From Amycolatopsis nivea (GTDB lineage Bacteria; Actinomycetota; Actinomycetes; Mycobacteriales; Pseudonocardiaceae), in contig NZ_SDLT01000002.1 in assembly GCF_004522235.1 (NCBI RefSeq), positions 124,001 through 188,000 on the forward strand: DNA of 64,000 nucleotides, given 5' to 3'. Shown piece by piece: positions 27,935 to 36,357 of this stretch (its first letter is position 1; each line of letters begins with the position of its first letter). The notes under the pieces were generated by a model. It saw only the letters and a list, made by a program, of their open reading frames with translations, was not told where the DNA came from and ran no database searches. Position numbers and translations under genes: made by a program.

Positions 27935-28634
27935 CCGGTGCCTCGAACATCTGCTGCGGCGTCCCCTGCTCCACGATCCGCCCAGCGTCCATGAACGCGA
28001 CCTCGTCGGCCACGCTGCGGGCGAAGCCCATCTCGTGCGTCACCACGATCAACGTGAGGCCCCGCGAAGCCAGCCCAGCCATCAGGTCCAGGACGCCCTT
28101 CACCAACTCCGGGTCCAGCGCACTCGTGGCCTCGTCGAAGAGCATCACTTCCGGTTCCATCGCCAGCGCACGGGCGATCGCCACCCGCTGTTGCTGGCCT
28201 CCGGACAACGCGGCCGGGCGGTACAGGGCTTTGTCCGCGAGTCCGACTTCCGCCAGTCGCGCCCGGGCGACCTCCACGGCGTCCTCTTTGGACAGACCGC
28301 GCACGCTGCGCAGGGGGAGCACGATGTTGTCCAGCACCGAACGATGTCCGAACAGGTTGAAGTGCTGGAACACCATCCCGACCCGCTGGCGCAGCGCGTC
28401 CGGATCCGAGGAGATGACGCTTTCCCCGTCCAGCAGCAGGTCGCCGCTGTCCGGCTCCTGCAAGCGGTTCACGCAGCGCAGCAGAGTCGACTTACCAGAA
28501 CCGGACGGGCCGATGACGCATGTGGTGCTGCCGCTCGGCACCTTCAGGTTCACCCCGCGCAGGACCTCCAGCGTCCCGAATCGGACGTGGATGTCCTTCA
28601 GTTCCACTGAGGACGAACGAATCGCTGTACTCAT
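27894..28634 (-). CDS. Polar amino-acid ABC importer, ATP-binding protein
   Basis: 246 residues from ATG 28634. Walker A GPSGSGKST, Q-loop VFQHFNLF, signature LSGGQQQRVAIARAL, Walker B VMLFDEATSALDPE and switch His VVTHEM are all intact. The sequence style (GlnQ/HisP family) marks polar amino-acid uptake. Its start overlaps the permease stop by four bases. Last gene of a four-gene operon. Confidence 0.95.
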   Translation of the reverse strand: MSTAIRSSSVELKDIHVRFGTLEVLRGVNLKVPSGSTTCVIGPSGSGKSTLLRCVNRLQEPDSGDLLLDGESVISSDPDALRQRVGMVFQHFNLFGHRSVLDNIVLPLRSVRGLSKEDAVEVARARLAEVGLADKALYRPAALSGGQQQRVAIARALAMEPEVMLFDEATSALDPELVKGVLDLMAGLASRGLTLIVVTHEMGFARSVADEVAFMDAGRIVEQGTPQQMFEAPASPRLQQFLSQVL

Positions 28635-29371
28635 ATCGTCCCGCCCGCGAGCATCTCGTTGTTCTCCGCGGTCACCTTTCGACCGGTCTGCAGCCGCTTG
28701 TCGATGTAGTTCACCAGGTGCGTCAACGGAACCGTGATCACCAGGTAGACCACGCCCGCCGCGACCAGGGGCGACAGGTTGCCGGTGTTGGCCGCGAGGT
28801 CCTGGCCAATCCTGAACAGTTCCCGTTGCGAGGTAAGGAAACCGAGGAAGTACACCAGGGTCGAGTCCTTCACCAGCGCGATGAACTGGTTCACCAGTGC
28901 GGGCAGCACTCGCCGCACGCCCTGCGGGATCACCACCAGCAGCATCGCCTTGGTGTAGCTCATGCCGAGCGCGCGGCTCGCCTCCAGCTGTCCCTTGTCG
29001 ACGCTCTGGATGCCCGCCCGAAAGATCTCGCCGATGTACGCGGCGGCGATCAGGCTCAGCGCGGCGATGCCCAGCGGGTACGGGTTATTGCCCACCAGGC
29101 CGCGAGCGAGCAGGCCGACGCCCTGACCGATCACGAGGATCGTCAGGATCGCGGGCAGGCCACGGAAAATGTCCGTGTACACCCGCGCGGGCCAGCGCAG
29201 CCAGCGTTTGGTGGACAGGCCCATCACCGCGAGCACCATGCCGAGCAGGGTCCCGATAATAGCCGCCGCCACCGACAGGATCAGGGTGTTCAGCAGGCCG
29301 GTCTTGAGCAGGTCCGGGAAAACTTCCCAGATGTACTGCCAGTTGAGGAAAGTGTCGAAAAACTGATCCAT
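28631..29371 (-). CDS. Polar amino-acid ABC importer, permease
   Basis: 246 residues, about five TM helices. Has the HisM-type cytoplasmic EAA loop in IQSVDKGQLEASRALGMSYTKAMLLVVIPQGVRRVLPAL. N-terminal membrane-entry segment FFDTFLNWQYIWEVFPDLLKTG. As it is the only permease, the transporter probably uses a homodimer. Four bases separate it from the binding protein upstream. Confidence 0.95.
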   Translation of the reverse strand: MDQFFDTFLNWQYIWEVFPDLLKTGLLNTLILSVAAAIIGTLLGMVLAVMGLSTKRWLRWPARVYTDIFRGLPAILTILVIGQGVGLLARGLVGNNPYPLGIAALSLIAAAYIGEIFRAGIQSVDKGQLEASRALGMSYTKAMLLVVIPQGVRRVLPALVNQFIALVKDSTLVYFLGFLTSQRELFRIGQDLAANTGNLSPLVAAGVVYLVITVPLTHLVNYIDKRLQTGRKVTAENNEMLAGGTI

Positions 29372-29375
29372 CAGG

Positions 29376-30137
29376 CTACTTCATCTTGAAATCCGCGGGA
29401 ACCGGAATGCTCGGCTCGAACTGCTGGTGCACCTTCGCCCAGGTGCCGTCCGCGACGGCCTTCTTGATGCCGTCGTTCAGCTTGCCCAGCAGCTCGGTGT
29501 TGCCCTTCCGCACCGCGTATCCGTGCGGGATGCTGGTCGTGATCGCCTTCGTGACCTTCAGCTCGGGGTTCTTGCTCGCGTAATCCTCCGCGGACACCTG
29601 GTCGAACACCGCGCCGTCGATCGCCGCCGACTTCAGTGCGCTCAGCGCCGCCGCGTCGTTCGGGAACCGGACCGCCTCTGCCTTCGGCGCGTTCGCGGCG
29701 AGCCAGGTGTCCGACACCGTGCCCTGCACCACGCCGATCCGCTTGCCGGTCAACGAGTTCTCGTCGGAGATGCCCGCCGTTGCTTTCGCCTCGATGCCGA
29801 GCGACTGGTAGTTGTACGGATCGCTGAACGCCACCGTCTTCTTGCGCTCGTCGGTCTGCGCGATCGCCGAACTGCCGATGTCGAACCGGCCGTTCGCGAC
29901 GCTGCCGAGCAGTGCCGAGAAATCGGTCGCTACGAATTCCAGCTTCAGGCCTTCTTTCGCGGCGATATCCTTCAGCAGCTCGTTGTCGAAGCCGGTGAAT
30001 TGGCCGTTCTCCTGGTAGGCGTTGGGCCGGGAATCGCTCAGCGTGCCGACTCGCAGGGTCTCGCCCGCGTCGCCACCGCACGCGGTGAGACCGGCGACCA
30101 GTGCCGCCGCGAAGGCGGTGACGATCAGTTTCTTCAT
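29376..30137 (-). CDS. Amino-acid ABC importer, substrate-binding lipoprotein 1
   Basis: 253 residues from ATG 30137. Lipoprotein signal peptide with lipobox LTACGG. Family 3 solute-binding domain: GTLSDSRPNAYQENGQFTGFDNELLKDIA, then FDIGSSAIAQTDERKKTVAFSDPY and GKRIGVVQGTVSDTW. Clearly paralogous to the next gene upstream (30158-30961). Ligand unknown; an amino acid is predicted. Confidence 0.93.
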   Translation of the reverse strand: MKKLIVTAFAAALVAGLTACGGDAGETLRVGTLSDSRPNAYQENGQFTGFDNELLKDIAAKEGLKLEFVATDFSALLGSVANGRFDIGSSAIAQTDERKKTVAFSDPYNYQSLGIEAKATAGISDENSLTGKRIGVVQGTVSDTWLAANAPKAEAVRFPNDAAALSALKSAAIDGAVFDQVSAEDYASKNPELKVTKAITTSIPHGYAVRKGNTELLGKLNDGIKKAVADGTWAKVHQQFEPSIPVPADFKMK

Positions 30138-30157
30138 GCCACCAGTGTGCCCGGGCA

Positions 30158-30961
30158 TCAGGAGTTCGCCACCGGGAGGCCGGGGCCGCCCTTCTCCAGC
30201 TCCTTCGCGACCGGAGCCTGCTTGAAGAACTGCGCGTGCAGCCGGGCCGCGGTGCCGTCGGCGATCGCCTTGGCGAGACCGTCGTTGATCTTCTTCAGCA
30301 GCTCCGGGTTCGACTTGGCGACCGCGAAGGCGGACGGGGTGTCCTTGTCCGCGACGGTGTAGCCGAATTCGAGCGGAATCGCCGGGTTCTGGTCGAGGTA
30401 CTTCTGGCCGATGTCCTTCGGCACGACCCAGCCGTCGAGACCGCCGGTCTTCAGCTGCGCGAAACCGGCGTTGTAGTCCGGGAACCGGACAACCTGCGCA
30501 CCGGCGAGCTTGCCCGCGAACTCGTCCTGCACCGAACCCTGCACGACGCCGACCCGCTTGCCCGCGAACGAGTTCGCGGCGGGCAGCGCGGCGCCCTTCT
30601 TGCTGACGACGGTGGTGTAGCTGGTGTCGTAGCCGTTGCTGAACGCCACGGTCTTCTTGCGCGCGGCGGTCGCGGAGATCGTCGAGCTGCCGATGTCGAG
30701 CTGGCCGCCGGCGACCTTGGCGAGCAGGCCGGAGAACTCGGTGCCGACGAACTCGACCTGGAAGCCCTCGCGCTTGGCGATGTCCCGCAGCAGTTCGTTG
30801 TCGTACCCGGTGAACTGGCCGTTTTCGAGGTAGATGCTGGGCGGGGCGTCGGTGAGGGTGCCGACGCGCAGGGTTTCCCCGGAAGCGTCCGAGGATCCGC
30901 ACGCCGTGAGGCCCGCGGTGGCGGCGACTACGACGGCGAGCGTGCTGAGGATCTTTCTCAT
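30158..30961 (-). CDS. Amino-acid ABC importer, substrate-binding lipoprotein 2
   Basis: 267 residues from ATG 30961. Lipobox LTACGS. Same domain and motifs as lipoprotein 1: GTLTDAPPSIYLENGQFTGYDNELLRDIA, LDIGSSTISATAARKKTVAFSNGY and GKRVGVVQGSVQDEF. The two differ in the cleft (for example SIYL against NAYQ), so different ligands may be delivered to one permease. First gene of the operon; a hairpin lies 36 bases upstream. Confidence 0.93.
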   Translation of the reverse strand: MRKILSTLAVVVAATAGLTACGSSDASGETLRVGTLTDAPPSIYLENGQFTGYDNELLRDIAKREGFQVEFVGTEFSGLLAKVAGGQLDIGSSTISATAARKKTVAFSNGYDTSYTTVVSKKGAALPAANSFAGKRVGVVQGSVQDEFAGKLAGAQVVRFPDYNAGFAQLKTGGLDGWVVPKDIGQKYLDQNPAIPLEFGYTVADKDTPSAFAVAKSNPELLKKINDGLAKAIADGTAARLHAQFFKQAPVAKELEKGGPGLPVANS

Positions 30962-30996
30962 GACTTCTTCCTGAATATCCGGCGTGCGCAGACAAG

Positions 30997-31030
30997 AAGC
31001 GCCAGGCCGCGGGGTGGCGGCCTGGCGCTT
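30997..31030 (-). terminator. Perfect 14-bp hairpin between purB and the ABC importer operon
   Basis: AAGCGCCAGGCCGC (30997-31010) pairs exactly with 31017-31030 around six bases, and on the minus strand is followed by CTTCTTG. It lies 77 bases after the purB stop and 36 bases before the first binding-protein start. It is probably the purB terminator, or possibly an attenuator in the importer leader. Confidence 0.6.
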
Positions 31031-31106
31031 CCGGGTTCGGCACGAAGACTAAAAGCTTCGCCCGATCGAGTAATGCCGTCTCAGCACGTGGACGACGTGC
31101 GCGCAC

Positions 31107-32534
31107 TCACAGAATCGGCTGCGGCGCGTACGCCGCGGCCTCCGGGAACCGCTTGAGCACGTCCTCGACGCGCGCCGCGACTTCCTCGACCTGACGCGGG
31201 GCCACGCCGGTGAACGAGATCCGGTCGGCGAGGAGTTCGTCCAGGTCAGCGCGGTCGAGCGGGAGGCGTTCGTCGGCCGCGAGCCGGTCGAGGAGGTCGT
31301 TCTCCGCCCCGCGTTCGCGCATCGCGAGGGCGACCCCGACGGCGTTCTCCTTGATGGCCTCGTGAGCCGTCTCACGCCCGACGCCCCGGCGCACCGACGC
31401 CATGAGCACCTTCGTGGTCGCGAGGAACGGGAGATAGCGATCAAGCTCACGCTCGAGCACGGCCGGGAACGCGCCGAACTCGCCGAGCACGGTGAGGAAG
31501 GTTTCGAGCAGGCCGTCGAGCGCGAAGAACGCGTCCGGCAGCGCGACGCGGCGCACCACGGAATCCGAGACGTCGCCCTCGTTCCACTGGTCGCCTGCCA
31601 GTTCGCCGATCATCGACAAGTACCCGCGCAGCACCACCGCGAGCCCGTTCACGCGCTCGCACGAGCGGGTGTTCATCTTGTGCGGCATGGCCGACGACCC
31701 GACCTGGCCCGGCTTGAAGCCCTCGGTGACCAGCTCGTGCCCGGCCATCAGCCGGATCGTCTTGGCGAGGCTGGACGGCGCGGCGGCGAGCTGGACCACA
31801 GTGGAAAGCACGTCGAAGTCGAGCGAACGCGGGTACACCTGGCCGACGCTGACGAACCGGTTGCCGAAGCCGAGGTGCTCGGCGATCCGGGATTCCAGCT
31901 GGTCCAAAGTGGACTCGTCGCCGAGCAGGTCGAGCATGTCCTGCGCGGTGCCGACCGGGCCCTTGATGCCGCGCAGCGGGTAGCGCTCGATCAGGTTGTC
32001 CAGCCGGGAGAACGCGACGAGCAGCTCGTCAGCGGCGGTCGCGAAGCGCTTGCCGAGGGTGGTCGCCTGCGCGGCGACGTTGTGCGAGCGGCCGGCCATC
32101 ACCAGGTCGGAGTGCTCGACCGCCAGCGCGGCCAGCCGCGACAGCACCGCGGCGACGCGGCCGCGGACCAGTTCCAGCGACCGCAGCTGCTGCAGCTGCT
32201 CGACGTTCTCGGTGAGGTCGCGCGAGGTCATGCCCTTGTGCACGTGCTCGTGCCCGGCGAGGGCGTTGAACTCCTCGATCCGGGCCTTCACGTCATGCCG
32301 GGTGACGCGTTCGCGCGCGGCGATCGAGTCGAGGTCGACCTGCTCGACCACGCGCTCGTAGTCGTCGAGGACGCCGTCGGGCACCTCGACGCCCAGTTCG
32401 GCCTGGGCCCGCAGCACGGCGAGCCACAGCCGCCGCTCGAGCACGACCTTGCGTTCGGGCGACCAGAGCGCCACCAGCTCAGGCGAGGCGTAGCGGGCGG
32501 CGAGCACGTTCGGAATGCGGGGCTTGTCCGTCAC
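31107..32534 (-). CDS. purB: Adenylosuccinate lyase
   Basis: 475 residues from GTG 32534. Fumarase/aspartase superfamily; cleaves SAICAR to AICAR and adenylosuccinate to AMP, releasing fumarate. Signature SSAMPHKMNTRSCERV is intact; GHEHVHKGMTSRDLTENVEQ and AGRSHNVAAQATTLGKR carry the catalytic histidine regions. The start is chosen to give TDKPRIPNVLAARYASPELVALW, the standard N-terminus. Acts with PurC, and again with PurA to make AMP. Confidence 0.97.
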   Translation of the reverse strand: MTDKPRIPNVLAARYASPELVALWSPERKVVLERRLWLAVLRAQAELGVEVPDGVLDDYERVVEQVDLDSIAARERVTRHDVKARIEEFNALAGHEHVHKGMTSRDLTENVEQLQQLRSLELVRGRVAAVLSRLAALAVEHSDLVMAGRSHNVAAQATTLGKRFATAADELLVAFSRLDNLIERYPLRGIKGPVGTAQDMLDLLGDESTLDQLESRIAEHLGFGNRFVSVGQVYPRSLDFDVLSTVVQLAAAPSSLAKTIRLMAGHELVTEGFKPGQVGSSAMPHKMNTRSCERVNGLAVVLRGYLSMIGELAGDQWNEGDVSDSVVRRVALPDAFFALDGLLETFLTVLGEFGAFPAVLERELDRYLPFLATTKVLMASVRRGVGRETAHEAIKENAVGVALAMRERGAENDLLDRLAADERLPLDRADLDELLADRISFTGVAPRQVEEVAARVEDVLKRFPEAAAYAPQPIL

Positions 32535-32568
32535 GCGGCCACGATACCTGCGCAGGTCAGCGGGGCGG

Positions 32569-32814
32569 TCACCACTCCGTGAAGCTGCCGTCGGGCAGCC
32601 GCCACACCGGGGACCGCCAGGCGTGTCCGGTCTCGTCGGCGCGGCGGACGGCGGCCTCATCCACCTCGATGCCGAGCCCGGAGGCGTGGCGCAACCGTCG
32701 ACGCGGGTCTTGCACCGGCATCGCCAACCCGGCCTGCTCGTCACCGCTCGCGTATCGCGGAGGTCTCAGCCACCACGCCGACCGGCCGGTGTCGGCGACT
32801 TCCTGAACGCGCAC
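32569..32814 (-). pseudogene. Duplicated 3' fragment of a galactonate-dehydratase-like gene
   Basis: The last 36 or so codons (GLGIEVDEAAVRRADETGHAW and onward to the stop) are nearly identical to the end of the dgoD-like gene 273 bases upstream. Copies 32569-32683 and 32842-32956 differ at about five positions by eye. Upstream residues (MPVQDPRRRLRHASG) resemble another enolase-superfamily C-terminus but no complete gene exists. It could be a remnant of a tandem duplication or a deleted paralogue. Confidence 0.7.
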
Positions 32815-32841
32815 GCGATCGGAAGCGACACCGCCGACACC

Positions 32842-33990
32842 TCACCACTCCGTGAAGCTGCCGTCGGGCAGCCGCCACACCGGCGACCGCCAGGCGTGTC
32901 CGGTCTCGTCGGCGCGGCGGACCGCCTCCTCGTCCACCTCGATGCCGAGCCCGGGCGCGGTCGGGCGTGCGGCGTAGCCGTCGACGAAGCGGAACAGCGC
33001 GTCGTCGGCGAGATAGGCGACCGGCTCGCGGCCGTCGTGGTAGTGCATGCCGAGGCTTTGCTCCTGGATGAGGAAGTTCGGCGTCGCGAACGCGACCTGC
33101 ATCGCGGCGGCCAGCGAGATCGGGCCGAGCGGGCAGTGCGGGGCCAGGTTCGCGCCGTACACCTCGGCGAGCGCGGCGATCCGGCGCAGCTCCGAGATGC
33201 CGCCCGCGTGCGACGGGTCCGGCTGCACCACGGCGACGCCCGCGTCCAGCACCGGCTTGAACTCCCAGCGCGAGAACAGCCGTTCCCCGAGCGCGATCGG
33301 CACCGTCGAGGCCTCGACCACCGACGCCACCACGTCAGCGGGCAGTTCCGGCAGCACCGGCTCCTCGACGAACATCGGCTGTACTTCTTCGAGCATCTTC
33401 ACCAGCCGGCGCGCCATCGCGGGCGAGACGCGGCCGTGGAAGTCGATCGCTAGGTCCCGGTCGGGTCCGAGCGCTTCCCTGGCCTCCCTGGCGCGGGCCA
33501 GTGCCGCCTGAGCCTCGGCGGGCGTGGCGATCGGCGAGAGAGGTCCGGCGACGTTCATCTTCACCGCGGTGAAACCCCGCTCGACCTGCGCGGACACCGC
33601 GTCGAAGATCCCCGCCGGACGGTCGCCGCCGACCCACGAATACACCCGCACGCGGTCGCGCACCGGACCGCCGAGCAGCTCGTGCACCGGCGCGTTCCGG
33701 GCCTTGCCCGCGATGTCCCACAGCGCCTGGTCGAACCCGGCGAGCGCGCTGGAGAGCACTGGACCGCCCCGGTAGAAGCCGCCTCGGCGCAGCACCTGCC
33801 AGTGGTCCTCGATGCGCAGCGGATCCTTCCCGACGAGCAGCTCGGCCAGCTCGTGCACGGCAGCGCGAACAGTCCCGGCGCGACCTTCGACGACCGGTTC
33901 GCCCCAGCCCGCGATGCCCTCGTCGGTGCTGATCTTGAGGAACAACCAGCGCGGCGCGACGAGGAACGTTTCGATCCCGGTGATCTGCAC
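32842..33990 (-). CDS. dgoD: Galactonate dehydratase-like enolase superfamily enzyme
   Basis: 382 residues, equal to the E. coli DgoD length. Dehydrates a sugar acid (D-galactonate predicted) to its 2-keto-3-deoxy form. Motifs: VQITGIETFLVAPRW at the N-terminus, the metal ligand Asp in LAIDFHGR, then Glu in MFVEEPV, ALGERLFSRWEF, and the catalytic His region PHCPLGPISLAAA. GTG 33990 has AGGAGA five bases upstream. It starts 8 bases after the SDR stop. The sugar is inferred from DgoD similarity and the neighbouring aldolase and lactonase. Confidence 0.85.
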   Translation of the reverse strand: MQITGIETFLVAPRWLFLKISTDEGIAGWGEPVVEGRAGTVRAAVHELAELLVGKDPLRIEDHWQVLRRGGFYRGGPVLSSALAGFDQALWDIAGKARNAPVHELLGGPVRDRVRVYSWVGGDRPAGIFDAVSAQVERGFTAVKMNVAGPLSPIATPAEAQAALARAREAREALGPDRDLAIDFHGRVSPAMARRLVKMLEEVQPMFVEEPVLPELPADVVASVVEASTVPIALGERLFSRWEFKPVLDAGVAVVQPDPSHAGGISELRRIAALAEVYGANLAPHCPLGPISLAAAMQVAFATPNFLIQEQSLGMHYHDGREPVAYLADDALFRFVDGYAARPTAPGLGIEVDEEAVRRADETGHAWRSPVWRLPDGSFTEW

Positions 33991-33998
33991 CTTGTCTC

Positions 33999-34679
33999 CT
34001 AAGCAGAGTCTTTCGCGGCCGACCAGCCGCCGTCGACGGTCAGGTCCGCCCCCGTCACGAACGAAGCCGCGGGCGAGAGCAGGAACGCGATCACCGCGGC
34101 GACTTCGGCCGGGTCGCCCAGCCGTCCGGCCGGTGTCGCGCGGGTGCTGCGTTCGCGGTCTTCCGCGCTGATCCGGTCCCAGGCCTCGGTCTCGACCGGA
34201 CCGGGAAGCACCGAATTCACCCGGACCTCCGGCGCGTACTCCACGGCCAATTGCCGCGCCAGAGACACCAATGCGCCTTTGCTGGCCGCGTACGCCGGAT
34301 GTCCGGGAAGCCCGAATCGGGCGTGTACCGAGGAAACCAGCACCACCGAGCCGCTCCGAGAGCGCAGCGAGGGCAGGCAGGTCCGGACGGCCAGGTACGA
34401 CGCGGTGAGGTTCACGTCGAGCTGCCGTTGCCATTGCGCACGGCCGGTTTCGTGCAGTGGACCCAAAGTCGGCAGGTACGCGTTGCTGACCACGGCGTCG
34501 ACTTCGCCCGCAAGATCAAGAACTCGTTGCCACGTCTCGTCATCCGTCACGTCGCCTTGCACGCCGCCGGGCACGGGAGCGAGGTCGACGCCGATCACCC
34601 GGTAGCCGTCGGCTTCGAGCTGACGGGCGGTCGCGGCTCCGATTCCGGACGCCGCGCCGGTCACCACGGCAGTGCGCAT
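33999..34679 (-). CDS. SDR family oxidoreductase (putative sugar dehydrogenase)
   Basis: 226 residues from ATG 34679. Rossmann motif VVTGAASGIGAATARQL; catalytic tetrad in SNAYLPTL, VVLVSSVHARFG and PAYAASKGAL (Tyr-x3-Lys); C-terminal GADLTVDGGWSAAKD. The usual NNAG strand motif reads VVSNAY. In this cluster it would oxidise the aldose to a lactone (galactose or fucose dehydrogenase role), an inference from context. First gene of the operon with dgoD. Confidence 0.88.
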   Translation of the reverse strand: MRTAVVTGAASGIGAATARQLEADGYRVIGVDLAPVPGGVQGDVTDDETWQRVLDLAGEVDAVVSNAYLPTLGPLHETGRAQWQRQLDVNLTASYLAVRTCLPSLRSRSGSVVLVSSVHARFGLPGHPAYAASKGALVSLARQLAVEYAPEVRVNSVLPGPVETEAWDRISAEDRERSTRATPAGRLGDPAEVAAVIAFLLSPAASFVTGADLTVDGGWSAAKDSA

Positions 34680-34721
34680 GGTTCGCAAGCATGCCGGGGC
34701 GCTCGAGCCACAGTCAAGAAT

Positions 34722-34738
34722 AATTAGTAATTTATAAT
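34722..34738. promoter_or_regulatory. AT-rich palindrome and -10 element of the divergent sugar-acid promoter
   Basis: AATTAGTAATT (34722-34732) is an exact odd palindrome, and TATAAT at 34733-34738 matches a consensus -10 for the plus-strand aldolase gene starting at 34760. It is one of the most AT-rich spots in the window and lies between the two divergent sugar-acid operons, a likely site for the FadR-type regulator encoded at 36354. Confidence 0.6.
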
Positions 34739-34759
34739 TTGCCTGCTAGGCTGGCCGCC

Positions 34760-35374
34760 ATGGGATACCGGTGGGAGATCACGCGCGAAGCGGTGCGTCA
34801 GGGCGTCGTCGGAATCGTGCGGACGGCGGACGCCGCCTCGGCCGTCGCCGCCGCGCGGACAGTGCTCGACGCCGGGTTGAAGTCGGTCGAAGTCCCGCTC
34901 ACCAACGCGGGCGCGCTCGTCGCGATCGAGGAGCTGAGCGCCGCGTATCCGGACGCCACGATCGGAGCCGGCACGGTGCTCGACGAATCGTCCGCGACGG
35001 CCGCGATCCGGGCAGGGGCCCAGTTTCTAGTGTCCCCGTCGCTGCACACCGAGGTCTTGCGTACCGCTCATCGGTACGGCGTCGCGGCGCTGCCCGGCAC
35101 CGGTTCGGTCACCGAAATCGTGCGCGCGATGGAGGAAGGTGCTGATGCCGTAAAGGTTTTCCCCGCGTCCGCGCTCGGCCCGCAGTGGATCAAGGACGTG
35201 CGCGCCGCGCTTCCGCAAGCCCCGCTCGTGCCGACGGGTGGAATCGCTCCCGAGGACGTGCCACGCTGGCTCGACGCGGGCGCCGTCGCCTGCGGGATCG
35301 GGTCGGCGCTGACCCGTGGATCCGCTGAGGACATCCGGGCCCGAGTGGCCGCATTGGTGAGGGAGAGCTCGTGA
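34760..35374 (+). CDS. KDPG/KDPGal aldolase (Eda/DgoA family)
   Basis: 204 residues from ATG 34760. TIM-barrel class I aldolase: GVVGIVRTADAASAV, the catalytic Glu strand GLKSVEVPLTN, IGAGTVLDESSA, and the Schiff-base Lys132 in DAVKVFPASALGP. Cleaves 2-keto-3-deoxy-6-phospho-gluconate or -galactonate to pyruvate and glyceraldehyde 3-phosphate. It overlaps the lactonase start by four bases (GTGA). No 2-keto-3-deoxy-sugar kinase is present in the window. Confidence 0.9.
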   Translation: MGYRWEITREAVRQGVVGIVRTADAASAVAAARTVLDAGLKSVEVPLTNAGALVAIEELSAAYPDATIGAGTVLDESSATAAIRAGAQFLVSPSLHTEVLRTAHRYGVAALPGTGSVTEIVRAMEEGADAVKVFPASALGPQWIKDVRAALPQAPLVPTGGIAPEDVPRWLDAGAVACGIGSALTRGSAEDIRARVAALVRESS

Positions 35375-36357
35375 GCGACGTCGTACTCGTCGGCTGCCGT
35401 ACCGCCGAAACCGGCGGGAACGGCACGGGAATCGCGGTTTTCCGGCGCTCCGGCGACGAACTGACCGCGGATTCGACGTTGCCGATGGTGTCGCCGACCT
35501 GGCTGACCCAGCATCCCGCGCTGCCGATGGTGTACGCGACCAACGAGACGAGCTACGGCGAGATCACCTCCGTTTCGGTCGCCGACGGCCTGGTCGCGCT
35601 CGACGTCGTCGAATCCGGCGGGGCCAGCCCGTGCCATCTCGCGGTGACGCCGGACGGCCGGTTTCTGTTGTGCGCCAACTACGGCGGCGGCAGCCTCGCG
35701 GTGTTCGCCCTGCGCGAGGACGGCCGGATCGACGGACGCACGGACCTGGTGCAGCACACCGGAAGCGGGCTGCGCGCCGACCGGCAGGAAGGTCCGCACG
35801 TCCACATGGCCGTGTCGTCGGCGGACAGTTCGGTGGTGAGCGGCGTCGATCTGGGCACCGACGAAATCCGCAGCTACACGTTGTCTCCCGAAGGAAAACT
35901 GACTCCGCTGGCCGTCTCGTCGCTCCCTCCGGGCACGGGACCGCGACAGCTCGTGCGCGGCGAGGACGGAATCGCTTACGTGGCCGGTGAATTGTCCGGC
36001 GAGCTGATCACGATGCGCGAGACTTCGCCGGGAGCGTTCGAGTTCGTCGCGGCGACCCCGGCGACGGCGGCCGGCGGCGAATCCCTGGTGGCGCACCTGG
36101 AAGTGCTCGACTCCGGGATCTACCTGTCGAATCGCGGACCGGAATGCATCACGTCGTTCGCCGGGACCCCGCTGCGCGCGACGGCCGATCAGCCGTGCGG
36201 TTCGTTCCCATGGAACTTCGCGGTAGCGGACGGAACCTGCTACACCGCCGCCTTCAAGGACGATGTCGTTTCCGTTTTCCCGTTGAAGGAATTGGGAAAC
36301 GCGAACGTCCGGAAGTATCCGACCGGTTCCCCGACGTGCGTACTCCCGCTCCGGTGA
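35371..36357 (+). CDS. Beta-propeller lactonase (6-phosphogluconolactonase family)
   Basis: 328 residues from GTG 35371, overlapping the aldolase stop. Seven-bladed propeller repeats are seen in LTQHPALPMVYATNE, HLAVTPDGRFLLCANYGGGSLAVF, GPHVHMAVSSADSSVV and PRQLVRGEDGIAYVAGELSG, with FPWNFAVADGTCYTAAFKDD at the end. The family opens aldonolactones, here presumably the lactone made by the SDR enzyme. Overlaps the regulator start by four bases. Confidence 0.88.
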   Translation: MSDVVLVGCRTAETGGNGTGIAVFRRSGDELTADSTLPMVSPTWLTQHPALPMVYATNETSYGEITSVSVADGLVALDVVESGGASPCHLAVTPDGRFLLCANYGGGSLAVFALREDGRIDGRTDLVQHTGSGLRADRQEGPHVHMAVSSADSSVVSGVDLGTDEIRSYTLSPEGKLTPLAVSSLPPGTGPRQLVRGEDGIAYVAGELSGELITMRETSPGAFEFVAATPATAAGGESLVAHLEVLDSGIYLSNRGPECITSFAGTPLRATADQPCGSFPWNFAVADGTCYTAAFKDDVVSVFPLKELGNANVRKYPTGSPTCVLPLR

